This document shows, piece after piece, positions 1 through 5,122 of a DNA stretch of 11,686 nt (its first letter is position 1; each line of letters begins with the position of its first letter). The notes under the pieces were generated by a model that had not been told where the DNA came from, ran no database searches, and saw nothing but the letters and a program-made list of their open reading frames with translations. The stretch comes from Acidobacteriota bacterium (GTDB lineage Bacteria; Acidobacteriota; Terriglobia; Acidiferrales; 2-02-FULL-67-57): positions 1 to 11,686 of the forward strand of contig JACPRL010000014.1 in NCBI GenBank assembly GCA_016189965.1, in the 5' to 3' direction. A program made the translations under genes and the position numbers.

Positions 1-518
1 AGCGAATAGATGGCCAGCAGAAAGACGCCTTCGCTCACCGTCTCCTTCGTCGCCGCCAGCAGCAGCAGCGCGCCCAGGATGGGCCCGATGCAGGGCGTCC
101 AGCCGAAGGCGAAGGCCAAGCCCAGCAGGAATGAGCCCGCCCGCCCCGCGCCGCCCAGCTCGTGGAAGCGTTTCTCGCGGTAGAGAGCCGGAATCTTCAG
201 CAGCCCGAGCAGGAACACCCCGAAGAGAATGATGATGACGCCGGCGATCTTGAGCAGGAGCGACCTGTACTCGTTGAGGAAGGCTCCCACGGCGCTCGCT
301 GACGCTCCCATCCCCACAAAAACAGCGGAAAAGCCGAGGATAAAGAGCAGCGAACTCGCCGCCACGGCCTTGGTGCTCTCCGTCTCGCCGCCCTTCAGCT
401 TCTCCACGCTCACGCCCGACATCAGCGAAATGTAGCCGGGCACGAGCGGCAGCACGCAGGGAGAGAGGAACGACAGCACCCCGGCCAGAAACGCCACTAG
501 AGGACTGATGTCAGGCAT
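1..518 (-). CDS. ccdA: CcdA/DsbD-type cytochrome c biogenesis membrane protein (C-terminus beyond the window)
   Basis: Inner-membrane protein that moves reducing equivalents from cytoplasmic thioredoxin to thioredoxin-like proteins outside the membrane, for cytochrome c maturation or disulfide reduction. The 172 visible residues start MPDISPLVAFLAGVLSFLSP. The first membrane segment carries the family motif SPCVLPLVPGY with its redox Cys near residue 22, and a later one carries FGWTPCIGPILGA with the second redox Cys; these two Cys form the shuttle pair in CcdA. Hydrophobic segments lie near residues 6-30, 55-80, 87-108 and 128-155. The reading frame runs off the left edge, and full-length CcdA is usually about 220-250 residues. 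The ATG at 518 is the only start that keeps the canonical N-terminus; a purine-rich GGGAGAAGG lies about 17 bases upstream, so the ribosome site is not strong. It lies 140 bases downstream of the putative selenoprotein gene on the same strand. Confidence 0.93.
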   Translation of the reverse strand, partial: MPDISPLVAFLAGVLSFLSPCVLPLVPGYISLMSGVSVEKLKGGETESTKAVAASSLLFILGFSAVFVGMGASASAVGAFLNEYRSLLLKIAGVIIILFGVFLLGLLKIPALYREKRFHELGGAGRAGSFLLGLAFAFGWTPCIGPILGALLLLAATKETVSEGVFLLAIYS

Positions 519-620
519 CGCTCAGAGAAAAGAAACCTTCTCCCGATTATGTTGTGCCACCACTTTATATGAGATGCCGTCCCTGCCGTCGGCGGTGCAG
601 CCGAGGCCGCCGCAGCAATC

Positions 621-649
621 ATTATAAGGGGAGCTTCGGCCCGTGGCCA
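621..649 (-). promoter_or_regulatory. possible sigma70-like promoter for ccdA
   Basis: On the minus strand a perfect TATAAT (626 down to 621) is preceded, after a 17-base spacer, by TGGCCA (649 down to 644), which matches 4 of 6 bases of TTGACA. It would start transcription about 95 bases before the ccdA ATG. The -35 falls in the loop and right arm of the 633-657 hairpin. This is an inference from consensus matches only. Confidence 0.3.
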
Positions 650-657
650 GCCGAAGC
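633..657 (-). terminator. hairpin just after the selenoprotein stop codon, possible weak terminator
   Basis: Perfect 8-bp inverted repeat GCTTCGGC (633-640) / GCCGAAGC (650-657) with a 9-base loop, starting one base after the TGA stop at 659-661 on the minus strand. The bases that follow on the minus strand (CTCCCCTTATAAT) have only a poor T run, so intrinsic termination would be weak; it could instead be an mRNA 3' stabiliser or processing site. Confidence 0.4.
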
Positions 658-658
658 C

Positions 659-1258
659 TCACTTCTTCACTGCAACCAGCAGCTTTTCAACCTCCGCGGC
701 GAATCGCCGCGCCTCCAGCCGCTGCTCCGGCGAAGCCACAAAGAGTTGATGCATCCAGAAATCCGGCGCCGGTGGCGCCTTTTCCCAGCGCCCCTCGGGC
801 CGGAAGAGGAAGTAGACGTCCCACGCCACCGCGCCTTCCGGCAGGCGGAGGATGGGGGCGTAGAGTTCGCCCAGCCGAGCCTCGCTGTCGACGAAGTGGC
901 GCACGCGAGGGTCAGCCAGGCGGCGGGCCGCGCTGCGCGACGCCCCAGTCAGCGCCTCCGGGCTCATCCGGGCGAGCACCGGCAGCCAGACAACATAGAC
1001 GTGCAGGTTGGCCTCCGGCATGGCTGCGAGCACGTGCTTTTGGACTTCGGAGGCCCCCCGAAGACAACTGGGTCAGGTGGGATCGAGCAGAAGTACCAGG
1101 CGAACCTGGTCGGCGCGCTGGTTGAACTCGCCGCGCAGCGGCTCGAAGTCGGCGTTGAGCTGCGGCAGCGCTGGCTCGCTGCCCGCCGGCCCCGAGGCAG
1201 CCAGCAGAAGCGACACACCAAGAACTGCCAGAAGGGCTGGCCCAATCCGCTGGCGCAT
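659..1258 (-). CDS. putative exported thioredoxin-like selenoprotein (U-x-x-C), read through an in-frame TGA
   Basis: Proposed 199-residue product in which TGA at 1073-1075 is selenocysteine 62. Upstream of the TGA: a signal peptide (MRQR, hydrophobic core LLAVLGVSLLLAA) and a strand VRLVLLLDPT. Downstream in the same frame: PSCLRGASEVQKHV, which gives U62-P-S-C65 at the head of a helix, then a strand LHVYVVWLPVL. This beta-UxxC-helix-beta order is that of the thioredoxin fold. The C-terminal part has a WDVYFLFRPEGRW strand pair and a helical end. A hairpin with SECIS geometry follows the TGA. Start at 1258 has AAAGGA at good spacing; ATG at 1288, with AGGAA upstream, is an alternative adding 10 residues. 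A standard gene finder would split this into two short proteins or start at the GTG at 1033. Likely periplasmic redox function, with ccdA next downstream. I do not recognise a named family. The alternative is a pseudogene with a nonsense mutation, made less likely by the motif, hairpin and intact frame. Confidence 0.82.
1045..1063 (-). promoter_or_regulatory. candidate bacterial SECIS hairpin
   Basis: On the minus-strand mRNA the stem begins 10 bases after the UGA. Six perfect pairs CUUCGG/CCGAAG are followed by a G-U and a G-C pair, closing a three-base loop GGC about 18 bases after UGA. Bacterial SECIS elements are short stem-loops immediately downstream of the Sec codon, inside the coding frame, with a small apical loop having a G in its first two positions. 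This hairpin meets those criteria. Seen directly: sequence, pairing and spacing. SelB recognition is inferred. Confidence 0.7.
1073..1075 (-). other. in-frame TGA, proposed selenocysteine codon
   Basis: The TGA interrupts an otherwise continuous frame between DPT and PSC and occupies the first redox position of a C-x-x-C-like motif. No other in-frame stop occurs between the signal peptide and the TGA stop at 659-661. Confidence 0.78.
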
Positions 1259-1359
1259 CAGAAATCCTTTTACCTCGCTGGACTTCATTCTCTCATTTCC
1301 TATTCGACGATGCACTCGGTGAAACGATTCGCGCCGCCCGTGCGCCCGCGGTATAGCAG

Positions 1360-1388
1360 TTGAATGGCGCGCAGCATCCAAATAAAAT
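1360..1388 (+). promoter_or_regulatory. sigma70-like promoter for the 1405-2689 gene pair
   Basis: TTGAAT (1360-1365, 4 of 6 matches to the -35 consensus), a 17-base spacer, and TAAAAT (1383-1388, 5 of 6 matches to the -10 consensus). The predicted start of transcription is near 1395, only about 10 bases before the ATG at 1405. This argues against the in-frame upstream starts at 1360 and 1387, which overlap the promoter. Confidence 0.55.
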
Positions 1389-1404
1389 GAGGTGCCAGGG
1401 GTCA

Positions 1405-1977
1405 ATGGAGATCGGGCGCGGCCATCCGTTGCGGCGGTTGTTTGGCGAGCTAGTGGAACGTCACTTCTTCCAGGACGTGCAGGTGCGCGACCCGCGGGTG
1501 GCCGGCTACGTCTCGAACCTGCTCACCGACTTCGCCCACGCCGACAACCTCTACCGCCTCCGCGATGCGCAGGGGCGACGGCTCGACGATGTCGGCGAAA
1601 TGCTGCTCGAGTCCGACCCCTTGGGGCCGGAAGGCTCCTTCGACCGCGAACGCGCCGTGCGCAAGCAAGTCGGCGACTTCACGCTGTTTATGACCGGCCT
1701 CTTCCCCGAATTCGTCGCCGCCCGCCGCTCCCGCCGCGCCTTCCCCCGCCTCGACCTCCTGCTCGACTACGTCAAGGCGGGCAAGGAGTCCTACTTCATC
1801 GTCTCTTCCTTCGACCAGTTCGAGTACCAGCAAGAGGCGCCGGTCTTTCGTCGGCTCTCGGACATGTTCGAGCTCTGCGTCTACGGGCTGAACCTGGTGA
1901 AGCAAGACCTGGAGCGGTTCCAGCGCGACTACTACCAGCGCCTCGAGCGCACCCTGGGCGCGCCCGATCCGGCGTGA
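1405..1977 (+). CDS. conserved hypothetical protein, helical, acidobacterial type
   Basis: A soluble protein of 190 residues, rich in charged and aromatic residues and predicted mostly helical by composition, without signal peptide or membrane segment. Recognisable stretches are GHPLRRLFGELVERHFFQD at the N-terminus, VSNLLTDFAHADNLYRLRD, VGDFTLFMTGLFPEF, LLLDYVKAGKESYFIVSSF and LSDMFELCVYGLNLVKQDLE. I recall such proteins as conserved hypotheticals of Acidobacteria but know no assigned function. Start chosen at ATG 1405, with AGGGG just upstream, because the earlier in-frame starts overlap the promoter. The next gene follows after 31 bases on the same strand, so the two are probably co-transcribed. 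Base composition and codon use look like the neighbours. Confidence 0.85.
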   Translation: MEIGRGHPLRRLFGELVERHFFQDVQVRDPRVAGYVSNLLTDFAHADNLYRLRDAQGRRLDDVGEMLLESDPLGPEGSFDRERAVRKQVGDFTLFMTGLFPEFVAARRSRRAFPRLDLLLDYVKAGKESYFIVSSFDQFEYQQEAPVFRRLSDMFELCVYGLNLVKQDLERFQRDYYQRLERTLGAPDPA

Positions 1978-2008
1978 GCAGCTCCGCGCCCGGCCTCTCC
2001 TCTGGAGC

Positions 2009-2689
2009 GTGACTTCTTTGGCTACGACGTGTCCCATCTGCGCAAGGCGGCGCGGCAAGCGTTTCTGCCCCGGACTGGTGCGCAGCCGCTGGCGCGGAGG
2101 AAGTGAAACCATCTGCGCCCCCTGCTGCGGCGAACAGCGAGAAGTGACGATTGATTGTCCGCTCGACTGTCCCTATCTCGTAGCTGCGCACCGCTACGAA
2201 GCCGAGCGCCCCGCTGACAAGCGCCCGCGGGAGATGGCTTTTCCCGACGTCGTGGTCGAGCAAGAATTCCTCGAAGAGCGTCAGGGGCTTCTGGCCGGGC
2301 TGAGCGTGGTGCTGTTGCGGGCGGCGCGCGAGCAGCCGGATACACGCGACCCGGACGCCTTGGCCGCGCTCGACGCCCTGGTGCGCAGCTACCAGACGCT
2401 CGAGTCCGGGCTTTACTACGAGCAGACGCCCGACACCCCGGCGGCGCAGGCCGTGGCGGCCGCGCTGCGCGCCTACCTCGAGCAGTTCTCCCGGGAACAG
2501 CAACAGCGGCTGGGTGCGAGCCTGCGGCCCGGCGAGGCGCTGCGCGCGTTGGTCTTCCTGCGCCGGCTGGGAGACCTCGAGGCGAACGGGCGGCCCCTCT
2601 CGCGCCGCTACCTCGAGTTCCTCCGCGCGCAGTTGCCTGCCGACGCGATAGCGCCCGAACCGCCCCGTCTGATTATCCCAGGTAGCTAG
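2009..2689 (+). CDS. Cys-rich putative zinc-binding hypothetical protein
   Basis: 226 residues. The first 57 hold eight cysteines in the pattern C-x2-C-x8-C-x15-C-x2-C-C-x9-C-x3-C (CPIC, FCP, CAPCCG, IDCPLDCPYL), which looks like two Zn sites. The rest is helical and charged, with EFLEERQGLLAGLSVVLLRA and a C-terminal half containing RPGEALRALVFLRRLGDLEA. No signal peptide, so probably cytoplasmic. I associate this Cys-rich head with acidobacterial conserved hypotheticals; no function is known to me. The start is uncertain: GTG 2009 has GGAG only one base away, while the in-frame TTG at 2018 has the same GGAG at 10 bases. It follows the 1405 gene by 31 bases, implying an operon and perhaps a joint function. 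Confidence 0.84.
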   Translation: MTSLATTCPICARRRGKRFCPGLVRSRWRGGSETICAPCCGEQREVTIDCPLDCPYLVAAHRYEAERPADKRPREMAFPDVVVEQEFLEERQGLLAGLSVVLLRAAREQPDTRDPDALAALDALVRSYQTLESGLYYEQTPDTPAAQAVAAALRAYLEQFSREQQQRLGASLRPGEALRALVFLRRLGDLEANGRPLSRRYLEFLRAQLPADAIAPEPPRLIIPGS

Positions 2690-2715
2690 CCACAGAGGCA
2701 CAGAGAAACCCGGCG

Positions 2716-2784
2716 GTGGAACCCTGAAGGGTTCCGCTACATCGCCTGCCCCTCCCGCTGTAGCGGAAGGCTTCAGCCTTCCAC
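2716..2784. repeat. REP/BIME-like pair of palindromic units in inverted orientation
   Basis: Two 26-base arms, 2716-2741 and 2759-2784, are inverted copies with four mismatches. Each arm contains its own palindrome: GGAACCCT-ga-AGGGTTCC (2718-2735) and GGAAGGCT-tc-AGCCTTCC (2765-2782). The four differences between arms preserve pairing inside each palindrome, which suggests each unit is maintained as a hairpin. The layout is like that of bacterial REP/BIME elements. I recall this motif as frequent in acidobacterial genomes, but copy number cannot be seen here. Confidence 0.7.
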
Positions 2785-2846
2785 CCAAAACTTGGAAGGC
2801 ACGGCGGGCGCTGGACAAACAGAGGAGGAAACAGACAGGTTTTGAA

Positions 2847-2952
2847 ATGGCTTCTAGTCTCTCTCCACAATGTCATTCTGAGCGAAGCGAAGAATCCCCT
2901 GCCACCAGGCACCCGCCTGCCTTGCCCGCGCCGCAGGATTTCTAGAAGCCAT
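2847..2952. repeat. small element bounded by 11-bp inverted repeats
   Basis: ATGGCTTCTAG (2847-2857) and CTAGAAGCCAT (2942-2952) are perfect inverted copies 84 bases apart. Between them lies TGTCATTCTGAGCGAAGCGA (2871-2890), part of a dispersed intergenic repeat I recall from several phyla. A further partial copy, GCTTCTAGA, lies at 2993-3001. The shape resembles a miniature mobile element, but no target-site duplication is evident. Confidence 0.45.
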
Positions 2953-3001
2953 GACCTAACTTCCGCAAGGCGGGTCAGGCCGGTCATCCAACCGCTTCTA
3001 G

Positions 3002-3040
3002 AGAAAAAAAGAAAGGCCGCCTCGATTCGAGACGGCCTTT
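3002..3040 (-). terminator. rho-independent terminator of the 3073-4020 gene
   Basis: On the minus strand AAAGGCCG (3040-3033) pairs with CGGCCTTT (3019-3012), with an inner CTCG/CGAG stem, and is followed directly by CTTTTTTTCTC. It lies about 33 bases past the stop codon. GC stem plus T run is a textbook intrinsic terminator. Confidence 0.88.
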
Positions 3041-3072
3041 GCTCTCGTGGGCTTATTAGTGCCAGCCCGGAG

Positions 3073-4020
3073 TTACTTCTTCTCCTCGCTCGGCGGCTGC
3101 TCGTCCTGCGCCTGGCTCTCGGCCAGCACCTCGAAACGCAGGCGCGTGCCCGACTCCAGCCGCAAGTGGCCCTCGCGCGTGCTCAGGACAGAGCCGAGGC
3201 CGGTCTGGTGTTCGGCCTCCGACTGCGAGTGCACGCGAATGGCCCGCGCGGGCGTCGCCACCACCGCTTCCGTGGTGCTGCCCAGCGTGCCGCGGGTGGT
3301 GGCGTCTACGGTGCTGCCAGCACCCTGCAGGGTAGCGTCGGCGGTTGAGGCGACCGCGCCGGTGGCCGAGCCGACCACCGAGCCAGCGGTCGAGCTCATG
3401 CCGCCCAGCACCCCGCCGCTGGCGCCGGCGCTGCCAGTCGAGCCTGAACGCGGAGCGGACGAAGGCGGCGGAGCCATCTGCGGCGGCTCCTGCAGCATCT
3501 CCTCGCGCCGCGCCCGCTCCTCACTCGGCGTGGAGAGCACCGTCCGGATCGCGGTGTGCAGTTCGGAGACCGCCTCGCCTTGCACCAGGCGGTCAAACAC
3601 GACCGCCAGGCGCGAGCCGGACTCGGCTTCTCCTTCTGCTTCCACCGCGGTGACCCGTCCCAGCAAGCGGTCACCCTTGTGGATCACCGTCTCACCTTTC
3701 TGCTTCACGTTCTTGGTGACCCGCGCCACGACCTCCTCGCCCGGCTGCGCCGTGCGGGTGTCGAGCGTGGATTCAAGTTCGGCCATGATCTTCGTCCCGC
3801 TGCGGATGTCCACCAGCCGTCGTTCCTTCGATTCTTCTTGCTCCTTGCTGGCTTCCTTCTCGGGTGGCGTCGCCTTCTGTGCCTGCTCCGCCTTGCGCGG
3901 GATGGCCTTTTCTCGTTCGCCTTCCGGCTGCCGGGGCTTGTCCTGGCCGAAACCGGCCAGGGTGGTGCCCGCGAGGAGCGCCACGGCCACAAGCAACCGG
4001 AAGAGAGTCGACCTACTCAT
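3073..4020 (-). CDS. exported hypothetical protein with beta-rich domain and Ser/Thr/Gly/Ala-rich linker
   Basis: 315 residues. Residues 1-25 are a signal peptide (MSRSTLFRLLVAVALLAG). Residues 28-68 are a Lys/Glu-rich, probably disordered stretch. Residues 70-165 form a compact, likely beta-rich domain (GTKIMAELESTLDTRTAQPG, VIHKGDRLLGRV, SRLAVVFDRLV). Residues 186-255 are low-complexity Ser/Thr/Gly/Ala. A last strand pair LRLESGTRLRFEV precedes an acidic tail. The 'GTxIxAxLxxxLDTxxAxPG...KGDRLxG' pattern resembles the soluble domain of TrbI/VirB10-type proteins, but with no sign of a secretion system this is only a fold hint. The start is secure: AAGGAGG sits 6 bases before the ATG at 4020. 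It lies downstream of the TetR gene, with a TetR-type operator 100-120 bases upstream and its own terminator. Probably periplasmic or cell-surface; function unknown. Confidence 0.88.
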   Translation of the reverse strand: MSRSTLFRLLVAVALLAGTTLAGFGQDKPRQPEGEREKAIPRKAEQAQKATPPEKEASKEQEESKERRLVDIRSGTKIMAELESTLDTRTAQPGEEVVARVTKNVKQKGETVIHKGDRLLGRVTAVEAEGEAESGSRLAVVFDRLVQGEAVSELHTAIRTVLSTPSEERARREEMLQEPPQMAPPPSSAPRSGSTGSAGASGGVLGGMSSTAGSVVGSATGAVASTADATLQGAGSTVDATTRGTLGSTTEAVVATPARAIRVHSQSEAEHQTGLGSVLSTREGHLRLESGTRLRFEVLAESQAQDEQPPSEEKK

Positions 4021-4120
4021 GTGTAACCTCCTTCGGCACGCCCGTTGATTTTTCCCTTGCCGGGCATGCGTTCGGCGCTGCTCTGAGGAGGTCAGATGCG
4101 CGGGGGAGTTGACGGGTTGC

Positions 4121-4140
4121 TAGTAGTACTACTGTACTAC
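4121..4140. promoter_or_regulatory. putative TetR operator, copy 1
   Basis: TAGTAGTACTACTGTACTAC, containing the perfect 12-bp palindrome AGTAGTACTACT (4122-4133). Its reverse complement matches the site at 4922-4944 apart from a 3-base difference at the centre. It overlaps the tetR stop codon and lies about 100 bases before the start of the 3073-4020 gene, so the repressor may control that gene. Confidence 0.6.
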
Positions 4141-4817
4141 CGGCGGCGGGACTTTCGGCGCGCCCGGCGCCGGGCTGCCCCGGCCGCGGGGGCGGTGGCA
4201 AAGGCAGCGACGATGGCATTGAAGATCGTCCGCAGGTCCCGGCCGCTGTAGTGGGCGGGGTAGCCGAGCCGCTGCGCGAGCAGCTGGTCCCGCATCAGCC
4301 CTTCGAAGGCGCCCATCAGCGCCGAGCGCACACCCTCGATGGGAACGTCGGGGCGGAGTTGGCCCGCAGCACGCATCTGACCCAGCAAGTCATCGACGGT
4401 GTGAACGAACTGCCGGTAGCCGCCGGTCAGCATCACCATGTGGCCTTCCTTGCGGATGCGGCGGCCTTCGAGAAGCAGCAGCAGCTTCAGATCGGGGTCT
4501 TTCTCCATAACGGTCAACATCGTGTTTACAAGGCCAGTCAGCTTGTCGGCAGGCGAAGCGAGATATTCGACCGCGTGGACGGTCGCAGCGGCGATCTGCT
4601 GCCAGGCGTGCTCGAAGATAGCTTCCAGCAGTCCTTCCTTGCTGCCGAAGTGCTTCATTAATTGGGATTCACTGGTGCCGGCTTGGCGGGCAATGGCGAC
4701 GGTGCTGGTGTTCTCATAGCCCTGGCCAGCGAAGAGCGCCTTGGCGGCCACCAGCATTCGGTCGCGCGAAGAAGCCGCGCCGGGCGGCGGCCCGCCGGCG
4801 CGGGTGTCCTCTACCAT
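4137..4817 (-). CDS. TetR/AcrR-family transcriptional regulator
   Basis: DNA-binding repressor of 226 residues from ATG 4817. Residues about 18-66 form the TetR helix-turn-helix domain (RDRMLVAAKALFAGQGYENT, VAIARQAGTSESQLMKHF, GSKEGLLEAIF). The rest is a helical ligand-binding and dimer domain (LTGLVNTMLTVMEKDPDLKL, IEGVRSALMGAFEGLMRDQLL). The protein ends in a very basic tail, ARRRARRKSRRR, unusual for the family. ATG 4817 was preferred because AGGTG lies 7 bases upstream; ATG 4823 is only 2-3 bases from it, and the longer open frame to 4949 runs through the operator. Matching palindromic sites at 4922-4944 and 4121-4140 suggest autoregulation and control of the gene at 3073-4020. The ligand cannot be told. 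Confidence 0.92.
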   Translation of the reverse strand: MVEDTRAGGPPPGAASSRDRMLVAAKALFAGQGYENTSTVAIARQAGTSESQLMKHFGSKEGLLEAIFEHAWQQIAAATVHAVEYLASPADKLTGLVNTMLTVMEKDPDLKLLLLLEGRRIRKEGHMVMLTGGYRQFVHTVDDLLGQMRAAGQLRPDVPIEGVRSALMGAFEGLMRDQLLAQRLGYPAHYSGRDLRTIFNAIVAAFATAPAAGAARRRARRKSRRR

Positions 4818-4913
4818 AGTCATACACCTACTACGGCAAGGGGAGGACTGCAACAACAAACGGCGGGGGAGCCGGGGTACCGCCGGGGGACTCCGTGGGC
4901 GCGACCTTTGTCC

Positions 4914-4944
4914 TTGACACCGTAGTACAGTAGTGCTACTACTA
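4914..4944. promoter_or_regulatory. TetR operator copy 2 overlapping a promoter region
   Basis: A near-palindrome (4922-4944: GTAGTACAGTAGTG then CTACTACTA) is the inverted match of the site at 4121-4140. On the plus strand a perfect TTGACA (4914-4919) is followed after 17 bases by TACTAC (3 of 6 matches to -10). On the minus strand TTGTCT (4949-4944) is followed after 16 bases by TACTAC, which could serve tetR itself. The operator fills the spacers, the usual position for repression. A half site, CCTACTACGG, also covers the tetR ribosome site near 4827. Confidence 0.6.
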
Positions 4945-5068
4945 GACAAGCTGCGGATTCGTTCCGACGCGGGTTATTTCGGCCGAGCAGAAATAGGGGA
5001 GGCGAGGAACAAGAGTTCTCAACGAAGCCCGCAACGGCGCTTAACGCCTCGTTGCACACCCCCGGGCG

Positions 5069-5103
5069 GGAGGGGAGGCGCGAGCCTCCCCTCCTTCCTG
5101 TTT
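5069..5103. terminator. strong hairpin, terminator between amidohydrolase and tetR
   Basis: A perfect 11-bp stem GGAGGGGAGGC (5069-5079) / GCCTCCCCTCC (5084-5094) with tetraloop GCGA lies 28 bases past the amidohydrolase stop. The T-rich run (TTCCTGTTT) is on the plus-strand side; the minus-strand side lacks T's. It would therefore end rightward transcripts best, though its position suggests it also ends the leftward amidohydrolase transcript. Upstream in the same gap are two more hairpins, TATTTC/GAAATA (4975-4995) and GCAACG/CGTTGC (5031-5055). Confidence 0.65.
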
Positions 5104-5122
5104 CTGAGCCAGCGAAGGCCGG

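Larger units (their letters stand above)
2690..3000. repeat. gene-free repeat mosaic
   Basis: No plausible coding region. It opens with CCACAGAGGCACAGAGAAA, a phrase I recall as common in intergenic DNA of several environmental phyla. It then contains a pair of palindromic units (2716-2784), an element bounded by an 11-bp inverted repeat (2847-2952) and a TGACC/GGTCA pair near 2952-2976. The left part could also help end transcription of the 1405-2689 genes. Confidence 0.6.

Noticed and set aside
659..1033. A separate short cytoplasmic protein starting at GTG 1033
   Set aside because: It would begin in the middle of the helix after the UxxC motif and lack a ribosome site. The frame continues upstream through the TGA to a signal peptide.
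659..1258. Pseudogene with a nonsense mutation
   Set aside because: The TGA falls exactly in a redox motif, a SECIS-like hairpin follows at the right distance, and there is no other damage. Not fully excluded without homologues.
554..1363. Long plus-strand open frame opposite the selenoprotein gene
   Set aside because: Arg/Pro/His-rich translation typical of antisense in GC-rich DNA, with no motif; it is opposite a gene with signal peptide and motifs.
1796..2818. 340-residue minus-strand open frame
   Set aside because: Antisense to two better genes, low-complexity Arg/Ala/Gly composition, and runs into the repeat region.
2690..3072. CRISPR array or tRNA in the gene-free stretch
   Set aside because: The repeats are inverted and unequal, without regular spacers, and no cloverleaf or tRNA-like T arm was seen.
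2842..3348. Plus-strand open frame beginning in the repeat region
   Set aside because: It covers dispersed repeat and a minus-strand terminator, then runs antisense to the exported-protein gene.
3073..4020. True TrbI/VirB10 secretion-system component
   Set aside because: Only a short sequence pattern is shared; there is no transmembrane anchor typical of that family and no neighbouring secretion genes.
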